Assembly: GCF_013608025.1 (NCBI RefSeq)
Contig: NZ_VDLV01000013.1
Location: 124,001-188,000, forward strand
Direction of reading: 5' to 3'
DNA: 64,000 bases
Source of the DNA: Pseudomonas brassicacearum subsp. neoaurantiaca
Lineage (GTDB): Bacteria; Pseudomonadota; Gammaproteobacteria; Pseudomonadales; Pseudomonadaceae
Below, one piece after another: positions 56,699-64,000 of the stretch. Under the pieces are notes generated by a model that did not search any database, had not been told where the DNA came from, and worked only from the letters and a program-made list of their open reading frames with translations. Both the position numbers and the translations under genes were made by a program. Numbering within the stretch: the stretch's first letter is position 1; the number at the start of each line of letters is the position of its first letter.

Positions 56699-56721
56699 CT
56701 GTCATGTGCCGGTGAGCCCTT

Positions 56722-56809
56722 GTGGGAGCGAGCTTGCTCGCGATAGCGCCGGATCAGTCAGCATCGATGTTGACTGGCCCACCGCCATCGCGAGCAAGCT
56801 CGCTCCCAC
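56722..56809. repeat. REPIN (GTGGGAGCGAGC type)
   Basis: Inverted pair between the convergent binding protein and rsmE genes. Confidence 0.9.
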
Positions 56810-56827
56810 AGGGATCTACATTCGGCT

Positions 56828-57547
56828 TCAGAAATCCCCCCACAACTGCTGCGCCACCGCCAACGCCACCACTGGCGCGGTTTCGGTGCGCAGCACGCGG
56901 GGGCCGAGGCGGGCGGCGTGGTAGCCGGCGGTCTTGGCCTGCTCGACTTCGGCATCCGACAATCCGCCCTCGGGGCCGATCAGGAACGCCAGGGACGACG
57001 GCTTGGCATGGCTGACCAGTGGATCGGCCACCGGGTGGAGCACCAGTTTCAATTCGGCCTCGGCCTGCTTCAACCAGTCGGCCAGCAACAGTGGCGGATG
57101 GATCACCGGCACGGTGGAGCGCCCACATTGCTCACAGGCGCTGATCGCCACCTGGCGCCAATGCAGTAAGCGTTTGTCGGCGCGCTCGTCCTTGAGACGT
57201 ACTTCGCAGCGCTCGGTGAAGATCGGCGTGATCTCGCTGACCCCAAGCTCAGTGGCCTTCTGGATCGCCCAATCCATGCGCTCGCCCCGGGACAGGCCCT
57301 GGCCGAGGTGGATGCGCAACGGTGATTCAGGCTGTCCGCCAAATTGCTCGTCGAGCTGCACGCGCACGCGTTTCTTGCCGACCTCGGCCAGGGTGCCGCG
57401 AAACTCTTGGCCAGAGCCGTCGAACACCTGCACCGCATCGCCCTCGGCCATGCGCAGCACCCGGCCGATGTAGTGGGCCTGGGCTTCGGGCAATTCGTGA
57501 TCGCCGAGGCTCAGGGGGGTGTCGATGAAGAAGCGGGACAGTCTCAT
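56828..57547 (-). CDS. rsmE: 16S rRNA (uracil(1498)-N(3))-methyltransferase
   Basis: SPOUT methyltransferase of 239 residues that modifies U1498 in 16S rRNA. The trefoil knot motif is LIGPEGGLSDAEVE, and the end shows LGPRVLRTETA. The ATG at 57547 gives the family length; longer frames into the upstream repeats are rejected. It lies downstream of bioA. Confidence 0.95.
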   Translation of the reverse strand: MRLSRFFIDTPLSLGDHELPEAQAHYIGRVLRMAEGDAVQVFDGSGQEFRGTLAEVGKKRVRVQLDEQFGGQPESPLRIHLGQGLSRGERMDWAIQKATELGVSEITPIFTERCEVRLKDERADKRLLHWRQVAISACEQCGRSTVPVIHPPLLLADWLKQAEAELKLVLHPVADPLVSHAKPSSLAFLIGPEGGLSDAEVEQAKTAGYHAARLGPRVLRTETAPVVALAVAQQLWGDF

Positions 57548-57573
57548 GCCAAAATCTCTGGAAAAGTTAAAAA

Positions 57574-57761
57574 TGTAGGAGCTGTATAGGAGCTGTAGGA
57601 GCTGCCGAGTGAAACGAGGCTGCGATCTTTCCCCTGGCGCCTGAGTCCCAAGTAAAAGATCAAAAGATCGCAGGCTTCGCCAGCTCCTACAGAGTCCAGC
57701 CCGGGTGGCCCCATTGTTTGCGATTGCTGCGCAATCGAGCGGGAGCAAGCTCCCTCGCCAC
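57574..57761. repeat. Composite repeats between bioA and rsmE
   Basis: Starts with three close copies of TAGGAGCTG (57577-57604), continues as the GTAGGAGCTG...CCAGCTCCTAC palindrome seen at 21521, and ends with a half of the GCGGGAGCAAGCTCCCTCGCCAC family. No gene is seen in the 228-base gap. Confidence 0.75.
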
Positions 57762-57775
57762 AGAGAAATTTGTCG

Positions 57776-59182
57776 TCAGCCCGGATCGCGATAGCCCGGG
57801 TGGAAGTCCTTCGGCACCGCCACGCTGACCTTGTCCCGGGTGGCGATGTCGATGCCTTCGCTGGCCACCTCAGCCAGGAAATCGATCTGCTCTGGAGTGA
57901 TGACATACGGCGGCAGGAAATACACCACGCTGCCCAGCGGCCGCAACAACGCGCCACGCTCCAGGGCATGCTGGAACACCGCCAAGCCACGGCGTTCCTG
58001 CCACGGATACGCGGTTTTGCTGGCTTTGTCCCTGACCATCTCGATGGCCAGCACCATGCCGGTCTGGCGCACTTCGGCCACGTTCGGGTGATCGACCAGG
58101 TGCGCGGTGGCGCTCGCCATGCGTTGGGCCAGGGCCTTGTTGGTTTCGATGACGTTGTCTTCTTCGAAGATGTCCAGCGTCGCCAAGGCCGCCGCGCAGG
58201 CCAGCGGGTTGCCGGTGTAGCTGTGGGAATGGAGGAAGGCGCGCAGGGTCGGGTAGTCATCGTAGAACGCGCTGTACACCTCATCGGTGGTCATGCACGC
58301 CGCCAGCGGCAGGTAGCCACCGGTCAACGCCTTGGACAGGCAAAGGAAATCCGGTGTGATACCGGCCTGTTCACAGGCGAACATCGTCCCGGTGCGGCCG
58401 AAGCCGACGGCGATTTCATCGTGGATCAGGTGCACGCCATAGCGGTCGCAAGCCTCGCGCAGCAGCTTCAGGTAAACCGGGTGATACATGCGCATGCCGC
58501 CGGCGCCCTGGATCAGTGGCTCGACGATCACGGCGGCGACGCTGTCGTGATGTTCGGCGAGGGTCTGCTCCATGGCCATGAACATGTTTCGCGAATGCTC
58601 TTCCCAGCCCATGCCTTCGGGGCGGTGATAGCAGTCGGGGCTCGGCACCTTGATCGTATCCAGCAACAACGCCTTGTAGGTTTCGGTGAACAACGGCACG
58701 TCGCCCACCGACATCGCCGCAATGGTTTCGCCGTGGTAGCTGTTGCTCAGGGTGACGAAGCGCTTCTTATTGGGCTGGCCGCGATTGATCCAGTAATGAA
58801 AGCTCATCTTCATCGCTACTTCGATGCAGGACGAGCCGTTATCGGCGTAGAAGCACCGGGTCAGGCCATCCGGCGTCATCTTCACCAGGCGCTCGGACAG
58901 CTCGATCACCGGCTGATGGCTGAAGCCGGCGAGGATCACATGCTCCAGCTGATCGACCTGATCCTTGATGCGCTGGTTGATGCGCGGGTTGGCGTGGCCG
59001 AACACGTTGACCCACCAGGAGCTCACCGCGTCGAGGTAGCGCTTGCCTTCGAAGTCTTCCAGCCACACGCCTTCGCCGCGCTTGATAGGAATCAGCGGTA
59101 GCTGTTCGTGATCTTTCATCTGGGTGCAGGGGTGCCACAGCACCGCGAGATCGCGTTGCATCCACTGGTTATTCAGGCCCAT
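57776..59182 (-). CDS. bioA: Adenosylmethionine-8-amino-7-oxononanoate aminotransferase
   Basis: Biotin synthesis step that makes 7,8-diaminononanoate from KAPA with SAM as amino donor. The 468-residue class III aminotransferase has HPCTQMKDHE near the start, the DEIAVGFGRTG segment and the PLP lysine in CLSKALTGGY. The ATG at 59182 removes a 27-residue non-family extension. Other bio genes are not in the window. Confidence 0.95.
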   Translation of the reverse strand: MGLNNQWMQRDLAVLWHPCTQMKDHEQLPLIPIKRGEGVWLEDFEGKRYLDAVSSWWVNVFGHANPRINQRIKDQVDQLEHVILAGFSHQPVIELSERLVKMTPDGLTRCFYADNGSSCIEVAMKMSFHYWINRGQPNKKRFVTLSNSYHGETIAAMSVGDVPLFTETYKALLLDTIKVPSPDCYHRPEGMGWEEHSRNMFMAMEQTLAEHHDSVAAVIVEPLIQGAGGMRMYHPVYLKLLREACDRYGVHLIHDEIAVGFGRTGTMFACEQAGITPDFLCLSKALTGGYLPLAACMTTDEVYSAFYDDYPTLRAFLHSHSYTGNPLACAAALATLDIFEEDNVIETNKALAQRMASATAHLVDHPNVAEVRQTGMVLAIEMVRDKASKTAYPWQERRGLAVFQHALERGALLRPLGSVVYFLPPYVITPEQIDFLAEVASEGIDIATRDKVSVAVPKDFHPGYRDPG

Positions 59183-59349
59183 GTACAGTCTCCTCGAGGC
59201 GGCTCGCGGCGGGCGCGGGCAAAACAATCGCGCAAGCCTATGCAATGGCGGCCCGGCGGACAACCCATTGTGTCGCTGTTGCTACTTTGAGCCAGGCGAT
59301 AGACGTCGCTGGCGGCGTTTTGATGGCTGACGTATTCTTCGCCGTTCCT

Positions 59350-59397
59350 GAGCCGACTGGCTCGAAAGACCGAGAGCCGCCTGGCTCGAAAAATCGA
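59350..59397. repeat. Tandem pair of 24-base units with GAGCC/GGCTC palindromes
   Basis: Two adjacent 24-base copies differ at 3 positions; each contains GAGCC-N4-GGCTC and ends in a CGA. They lie 33 bases before the amine oxidase start, in the gap divergent from bioA. Paired operators or a pair of hairpins in the leader are both possible. Confidence 0.65.
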
Positions 59398-59429
59398 AAA
59401 TTCTTACGCTTTATTCCGGAGTTCGCTGA

Positions 59430-61190
59430 ATGTCTGCTGGTTGGCTGCGCGCCTGTGCGCTGGTGATGATAGGGCTGTTCAGCGTTTCGGCGCTGGCCAA
59501 GGACAAGCAACCGACGGCCATCGTCATCGGCGGTGGGTTGGCCGGGCTGACGGCCGCCTATGAGCTGCAGAACAAGGGCTGGGCCGTGACCCTGTTGGAA
59601 GCCAAGCCGAGCCTGGGCGGCCGTTCGGGCATGGCCACCAGTGAGTGGATCGGCAATGAAAAGACCCAGCCAGTGCTGAATAAATACGTTTCGACGTTCA
59701 AGCTGAGTACCACCCCTGCACCGGAATTCGTGCGTACCCCGAGTTACCTGATCGACGGTACTTATTTCACCGCCGCCGACCTGGCGACCAAGCAGCCCGC
59801 CACCGCCGAAGCGCTCAAGCGCTACGAGACCACCCTGGATGAGTTGGCGTGCTCCATCGACGATCCGCTGAATCCGGCGGCCACCAGCACGTTGCATGCG
59901 CTCGACCAGATCACCGTGTCCAACTGGCTCGACCGTCTGCAACTGCCCGCCACCGCGCGGCAATTGGTCAACCAGGAGATTCGTACGCGCTATGACGAAC
60001 CATCGCGCCTCTCGCTGCTGTATTTCGCCCAGCAGAACCGCGTCTATCGCGGCGTGTCCGACCGTGACCTGCGCGCCTCGCGCCTGCTCGGTGGCAGCCC
60101 GGTGTTGGCCCAGGCATTCGTCAAGCAGCTGAAAACCATCAAGACCGGCTCCCCGGTCTCGGCCATTTCCCAGGACAAGGACGGCGTGACCGTCAAGGTT
60201 GGCAGCGTCGGCTACCAGGCTGACTACGTCGTACTCGCGGTGCCACTGCGGGCGTTGAACAAGATCCAGCTGACCCCGGCCCTGGATGCCCAGCACCAAG
60301 GCGCGATCAAAGGCACCAACTACGGCTGGCGCGACCAGATCATGCTCAAGTTCAAGACCCCGGTCTGGGACAGCAAGGCGCGCATGTCGGGCGAGATCTA
60401 TAGCAACACCGGCCTGGGCATGATGTGGATCGAGCCGGCCATGAAGGGCGGCGCCAACGTGGTCATCAACCTGTCCGGCGACAATGCCCGGGTGATGCAG
60501 GCCTTCGGCGACAAACAAATGGTCGATCAGGTGTTGATCCGCCTGCACGCGTTTTATCCACAGGCGCGCGGTGCATTCACCGGTTATGAAATCCGTCGCT
60601 ACAGCACCGACCCGTCCATGGGCGGCGCGTACCTGGCGTTCGGCCCGGGTCAGATCAGCAAGTACTGGCGCCTGTGGGAAAAGCCCTTGCAGCGCGTAGC
60701 CTTTGCCGGTGAACACACCGACGCCATGTACCCAGGCACGCTGGAAGGCGCGCTGCGCAGTGGTCAACGTGCCGCCAGCCAGGTTGAAGACCTGGCCGCA
60801 GGCAAATCCTTCGAACCGCCGAAGGTCGCCCCGGCCGCAGCGGCTGCCGCTGGAGCAGTGGCCGCGAAGAAGGGCAACTTCTTCAGCAACCTGTTCGGTG
60901 GCTCGGATGACGACAAGAAACCGGAGCCGGTCAAGGCCCCTGAACCGGTAGCTCCGCCTCCTGCCCCTGCGCCGGCACCTGCTCCAGCGCCGGCCCCGGT
61001 AGAACCACCCGCGCCAGCCCCGGCGAAAGTCGAGCCGGCCAAGAAAGCGGCGGCCAAGCCTGCGGCGAAAAAACCGGCCGCCAAGGCACCGGCAAAAAAA
61101 GCCCCGGCCAAGGCTCCAGTGAAAAAAGCTGAGCCGGCGAAGAAACCGGTGGCCAAACCAGCGACGGCGACTGAAACCAAGGCTCAGTAA
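59430..61190 (+). CDS. Exported flavin amine oxidase with Ala/Pro/Lys-rich tail
   Basis: Protein of 586 residues. A signal peptide ends near ALAKD (residues 21-25). The flavin monoamine oxidase domain follows (about 29-455) with VIGGGLAGLTAAYEL and a C-terminal FAGEHTDAMYPGTLEGAL. The last 110 residues are low complexity: PAPAPAPAP runs and then repeated KKAPAK and KPAAKKPA units, like histone H1 or AlgP. Such a tail on an exported flavoenzyme is odd. Substrate unknown, perhaps a polyamine or amine. Confidence 0.9.
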   Translation: MSAGWLRACALVMIGLFSVSALAKDKQPTAIVIGGGLAGLTAAYELQNKGWAVTLLEAKPSLGGRSGMATSEWIGNEKTQPVLNKYVSTFKLSTTPAPEFVRTPSYLIDGTYFTAADLATKQPATAEALKRYETTLDELACSIDDPLNPAATSTLHALDQITVSNWLDRLQLPATARQLVNQEIRTRYDEPSRLSLLYFAQQNRVYRGVSDRDLRASRLLGGSPVLAQAFVKQLKTIKTGSPVSAISQDKDGVTVKVGSVGYQADYVVLAVPLRALNKIQLTPALDAQHQGAIKGTNYGWRDQIMLKFKTPVWDSKARMSGEIYSNTGLGMMWIEPAMKGGANVVINLSGDNARVMQAFGDKQMVDQVLIRLHAFYPQARGAFTGYEIRRYSTDPSMGGAYLAFGPGQISKYWRLWEKPLQRVAFAGEHTDAMYPGTLEGALRSGQRAASQVEDLAAGKSFEPPKVAPAAAAAAGAVAAKKGNFFSNLFGGSDDDKKPEPVKAPEPVAPPPAPAPAPAPAPAPVEPPAPAPAKVEPAKKAAAKPAAKKPAAKAPAKKAPAKAPVKKAEPAKKPVAKPATATETKAQ

Positions 61191-61201
61191 CGTTCAGGTG
61201 T

Positions 61202-61232
61202 AAAAAAACGCGGCCCACGGGCCGCGTTTTTT
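61202..61232 (+). terminator. Rho-independent terminator of the amine oxidase gene
   Basis: A-run, CGCGGCCC, AC, GGGCCGCG, then T-run: 8-bp GC stem extended by A-T pairs, 12 bases after the stop. Confidence 0.95.
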
Positions 61233-61361
61233 ATTCAGGCTCATCCAGAACCCTGCGTTGCGATATAAGCACTGACGTCCTACACGCTTAGCCGATATTT
61301 CGGAAACTTCCCACCGTTTAACCGGACGCGGACGATAGAACGCCCCACGTCATCAGTCTAG

Positions 61362-61381
61362 GCTCCTCGAAAAACAGGAGC
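61362..61381 (+). promoter_or_regulatory. Hairpin that pairs the ribosome binding site
   Basis: GCTCCT (61362-61367) and AGGAGC (61376-61381) form a 6-bp stem with an 8-base loop; AGGAG is the ribosome binding site of the small lipoprotein gene starting 4 bases later. Confidence 0.5.
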
Positions 61382-61385
61382 GCTT

Positions 61386-61538
61386 ATGAACATGAGATCG
61401 ATAACGGCTTTTATTGTATTAATAGTGTTTGGTGTCGGTGGCTGTACCAATGGTCGTTTTACGCTTAAAAAACACGATCCCCAATTAGCTTATAGGTGCG
61501 ACATAGATCCTTACAGGTCTGAATGCGTCAATAATTAA
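61386..61538 (+). CDS. Small lipoprotein
   Basis: A 50-residue protein starting MNMRSITAFI, with a hydrophobic stretch and the lipobox VGGC (Cys20), so the mature part is 31 residues. It is polar and has two further Cys (RCDIDPYRSEC). AGGAG lies at good spacing before the ATG. Base composition is more AT-rich than its neighbours. I do not recognise a family; the same locus in other Pseudomonas also holds a short gene between the amine oxidase and yceI regions, as far as I recall. Confidence 0.7.
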   Translation: MNMRSITAFIVLIVFGVGGCTNGRFTLKKHDPQLAYRCDIDPYRSECVNN

Positions 61539-61573
61539 CGCCCAGATGCTGTAGGCCTCACGCGGGTTTGGTG

Positions 61574-61592
61574 CGGTAACGAGCCTGCTCGC
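61574..61592. repeat. Solitary, decayed REP half
   Basis: AACGAGCCTGCTCGCGATG is a single degenerate REP half without a partner. Confidence 0.6.
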
Positions 61593-61781
61593 GATGAGCC
61601 CCCCTGCGGGATTTATACCCGCTTCCCCTCGCCCCCCCGCAACGCATCCGCTTTAATCTTTCCTTAACGCACCCCTCCCAGACTGATGATCGTATTTCTC
61701 GATATTTCAAAGCGAAATTTTCCGCTTTAAATCGATAGATAACTCGCTAGTCTTGGTCACAGTTTTTACAGGATATGAGCA

Positions 61782-62333
61782 ATGCAGCTACGCAACTCTT
61801 CTTCTCGCTATGGCTGGGTCAGCATCGTTTCGCACTGGGCCGTTGCCCTGGCGGTGTACGGGTTGTTTGCGCTGGGCCTGTGGATGGTCGGGCTGGATTA
61901 CTACAGCGCCTGGCGCAAAGACGCGCCGGAACTGCACAAGAGCATCGGCCTGGTGCTGTTGGCCGTGATGGTGCTGCGAGTGCTCTGGCGTTTCGTCAGT
62001 CCGCCGCCACCGACCCTGGAAACCTACGGGCGATTGACTCGCGTAGGCGCCAAGCTTGGCCATGGCGCGCTGTATCTCGGGCTGTTCGCCGTGATGATCG
62101 CCGGTTACCTGATTTCCACCGCAGACGGTGTCGGGATCTCGGTGTTTGGTCTGTTTGAAGTACCCGCGCTGGTGTCCGGACTGCCCGATCAGGCAGACGT
62201 CGCCGGGCAGATCCACCTGTACCTGGCATGGGCGCTGGTAATTTTTTCCGGCCTCCATGCGTTGGCAGCATTGAAACACCACTTTATCGACCGTGACGCG
62301 ACCCTCAAGCGAATGCTGGGGCGCCAAGCCTGA
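61782..62333 (+). CDS. Cytochrome b561 family protein
   Basis: Inner-membrane diheme b-type cytochrome of 183 residues with four membrane segments. Candidate heme ligands are His18 in [18 protein letters not shown], and the pair in the last helices ([20 protein letters not shown]). It is followed directly by a yceI gene, the classical cybB-yceI pair. It likely passes electrons between quinol and a periplasmic partner. Confidence 0.92.
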   Translation: MQLRNSSSRYGWVSIVSHWAVALAVYGLFALGLWMVGLDYYSAWRKDAPELHKSIGLVLLAVMVLRVLWRFVSPPPPTLETYGRLTRVGAKLGHGALYLGLFAVMIAGYLISTADGVGISVFGLFEVPALVSGLPDQADVAGQIHLYLAWALVIFSGLHALAALKHHFIDRDATLKRMLGRQA

Positions 62334-62365
62334 TGTTCAACCTCGACTCCAAAGGAATAGAAAGC

Positions 62366-62962
62366 ATGTTGAAAAAGACGCTCGCCGCCCTGGCAATCGG
62401 TTCTGCCCTGCTGTCCGCCGGCCAGGCCATGGCTGCCGACTACGTAGTCGACAAGGAAGGCCAGCACGCCTTCGTTGATTTCAAGATCAGCCACCTGGGC
62501 TATAGCTACATCACCGGTACCTTCAAGGACATCGACGGCAAGTTCAGCTTCGACGCCGCCAAGCCTGAAGCCAGCAAGATCGAGTTCAACGTTCGCACCG
62601 CCAGTGTCTTCACTAACCACGCCGAGCGCGACAAGCACATCGCCAGCAAAGACTTCCTGGAAGTGGCCAAATACGCTGACGCCAAATTCGTGTCCACCAG
62701 CGTCAAGCCCACCGGCAAAAACGCTGACGGCAAGGACACTGCCGACGTGACGGGTGATCTGACCTTGCACGGTGTCACCAAGCCAATCGTGGTCAAGGCC
62801 ACATTCCTGGGCGAGGGCAAGGATCCTTGGGGCGGCTACCGTGCTGGCTTCGAGGGCACCACCACCATCAAGCGGTCCGACTTCGGAAAAATGATGGACC
62901 TGGGTCCGCAATCCGACGCCGTGGAGCTGTACATCTCGTTTGAAGGTGTCAAAGCGAAGTAA
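62366..62962 (+). CDS. yceI: YceI family periplasmic protein
   Basis: Lipocalin-like beta barrel of 198 residues that binds isoprenoids such as ubiquinone in this family. A signal peptide ends at AMAAD (residues 21-25). Typical segments are [18 protein letters not shown] and [14 protein letters not shown]. In P. aeruginosa the gene at this place is the one described as PasP. AAGGA precedes the ATG at 62366. Confidence 0.93.
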   Translation: MLKKTLAALAIGSALLSAGQAMAADYVVDKEGQHAFVDFKISHLGYSYITGTFKDIDGKFSFDAAKPEASKIEFNVRTASVFTNHAERDKHIASKDFLEVAKYADAKFVSTSVKPTGKNADGKDTADVTGDLTLHGVTKPIVVKATFLGEGKDPWGGYRAGFEGTTTIKRSDFGKMMDLGPQSDAVELYISFEGVKAK

Positions 62963-62974
62963 CATTCGTTCTGA

Positions 62975-63015
62975 CAAAAAAACGCCCCTGGTCTTGCGGC
63001 CAGGGGCGTTTTTTA
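62975..63015 (+). terminator. Rho-independent terminator of yceI
   Basis: AACGCCCCTGG, loop of 8, CCAGGGGCGTT, then T-run; 11-bp stem starting 18 bases after the stop. Confidence 0.95.
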
Positions 63016-63048
63016 TTGCACCGGGTTCCGGGTGATACAAAGGACCCT

Positions 63049-63135
63049 GTGGGAGCGAGCTTGCTCGCGGTAGCGGTGCATCAGCCAACATTAATGTGAC
63101 AGGACTGCCGCCATCGCGAGCAAGCTCGCTCCCAC
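63049..63135. repeat. REPIN (GTGGGAGCGAGC type)
   Basis: Inverted pair between the two terminators that separate yceI from the helicase gene. Confidence 0.9.
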
Positions 63136-63154
63136 ATTTGGAATTGTGTCGGGC

Positions 63155-63194
63155 CAAAAAAAATGCCCCGGGTCGCGAGACCAGGGGCTTTTTC
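63155..63194 (-). terminator. Terminator of the helicase gene
   Basis: GCCCC(G)GGTC, loop GCGA, GACC(A)GGGGC with one mismatched pair; followed by a T-run of about eight on the minus strand (63156-63163). Also T-flanked on the plus strand, so it may act both ways. Confidence 0.85.
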
Positions 63195-63209
63195 AAGGCT
63201 TGGAAAAAC

Positions 63210-64000
63210 TCAGCGATTGCGTGTCAGCAAGGCCGGTTTTTCGCCGCGCGGACGGCTTGGCAATTGATCCAGCTGTTCAGGCGTCGGGAAACGATCGGTT
63301 TTCGACTCCTTGTGGATGATTTTCGGCTGGTTGCCACGCGGGTTCTGCACGGCGGGTTCCTGGCGAGGCTGGTCATCGCCACGGGCGGGACGTTTTGGAC
63401 GAGAGTCTTCGCGGCGGGCCTGGCCGTCACGAGGTGCACCGCTGCGCGGGCCGTTGCGCTTGGCCGGTGGGGTGCCGGTGGACGAGCCGTTGCTGTTGCG
63501 CGGTCCGTTCTGGCGGCCTTGGGGTTGGCCACTGCGCGGCGCGCCTGAACCTGCGCCTTGTGCTGGGGCGCCTGGGCGGCGACCGCGGCCTGCGGCTGGT
63601 TTCTGCTGGGGCACGTAATCAACGCGGTTGCCAAAGTTGTCGATATCGTCGTCCAGGAATTCATCCGGGGCGCGATCGGCAGCGGCGCGAGGAGCCGGGC
63701 GCTGCTGCTCACGGGCTGGGGATCCTTCGCGGGGTTTCTGCTCACGGGCCGGGCGTTCGCCGCGACCGTTGCTGGCCGGCTTCTCCTTGCCCTTGTCTTT
63801 GCCTTTGTCCTTGCGACCACCACCGCTGCCATTCGGGCCATCGCCACGCGGGCCTCGTGGGTTACGCGGGTTGCGCACGTCCGGACGCTCGCGCACTTCA
63901 GGCTTCTCGGCCTCGATCGTGCTGGCATCGAAGCCCATCAGGTCGCCGTCGGGAATCTTCTGCTTGGTCATGCGCTCAATGCTCTTGAGCAGCTTTTCCT
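63210..64000 (-). CDS. DEAD-box RNA helicase, C-terminal part (cut by window edge)
   Basis: Only the last 263 residues are in the window; the helicase core lies beyond base 64000. The first visible part, EKLLKSIERMTKQ and IPDGDLMGFD, is the end of a helicase domain of RhlE type. The remaining 225 residues are a basic, disordered tail rich in Arg, Gly, Pro and Gln, with GKDKGKEKP and repeated RPARE units, expected to bind RNA. The stop is followed by a terminator. Confidence 0.8.
   Translation of the reverse strand, partial: EKLLKSIERMTKQKIPDGDLMGFDASTIEAEKPEVRERPDVRNPRNPRGPRGDGPNGSGGGRKDKGKDKGKEKPASNGRGERPAREQKPREGSPAREQQRPAPRAAADRAPDEFLDDDIDNFGNRVDYVPQQKPAAGRGRRPGAPAQGAGSGAPRSGQPQGRQNGPRNSNGSSTGTPPAKRNGPRSGAPRDGQARREDSRPKRPARGDDQPRQEPAVQNPRGNQPKIIHKESKTDRFPTPEQLDQLPSRPRGEKPALLTRNR

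Overview
This 64 kb window is a chromosomal stretch of a Pseudomonas, most likely of the P. fluorescens group. The evidence is high-GC coding, gene order matching the P. aeruginosa PAO1 region from about PA0364 to PA0428 (recalled, not searched), and many REP/REPIN palindromes of the GTGGGAGCGAGCTTGCTCGCGA type, common in this group. No rRNA, tRNA, CRISPR array, integrase, transposase or complete prophage was seen.

Left part (1-32.5 kb) is mainly core genome. An alcohol/aldehyde oxidation operon (GMC oxidoreductase, Tat-targeted partner, coniferyl aldehyde dehydrogenase) is divergent from a TetR regulator, with a perfect palindrome between them. Next come a sulfurtransferase, an alpha/beta hydrolase, rsmD, two M16 peptidases, ftsYEX and rpoH (with a sigma-E type promoter), mtgA, thiSG, trmB, the hemW-rdgB-metWX group, yggT-proC-yggS, pilT, an NlpC/P60 hydrolase, a TM2 protein, the pyrimidine cluster pyrR-pyrB-pyrC', ruvX, algH, a tonB3-like gene and gshB.

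Middle part (32.7-42.9 kb) is the Pil-Chp chemosensory operon that controls type IV pili: pilG, pilH, pilI, pilJ, a very large chpA and chpC. The adaptation genes pilK and chpB are absent from their usual places, as is pilU next to pilT. REPINs lie inside the operon.

Accessory part (42.9-56.7 kb) departs from the PAO1 order. It begins with a compact two-gene module, a winged-helix/minimal nucleotidyltransferase protein overlapping a HEPN-like protein. Four GGTCCC-N5-GGGACC inverted repeats precede it, and one exactly fills the spacer of a predicted promoter. This is the best candidate for a less-described system: an MNT-HEPN toxin-antitoxin-like pair with a built-in DNA-binding domain and an unusual HEPN motif. 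The full biotin-independent malonate decarboxylase operon mdcABCDEGHLM with mdcR follows, then a hemolysin III-like membrane protein and a LysR-controlled amino acid oxidase with an orphan solute-binding protein.

Right part (56.8-64 kb) returns to the core order: rsmE, bioA, a secreted flavin amine oxidase with an Ala/Pro/Lys-rich tail, a 50-residue lipoprotein whose ribosome binding site is inside a hairpin, cytochrome b561, a YceI protein, and the basic tail of a DEAD-box RNA helicase cut by the window edge.
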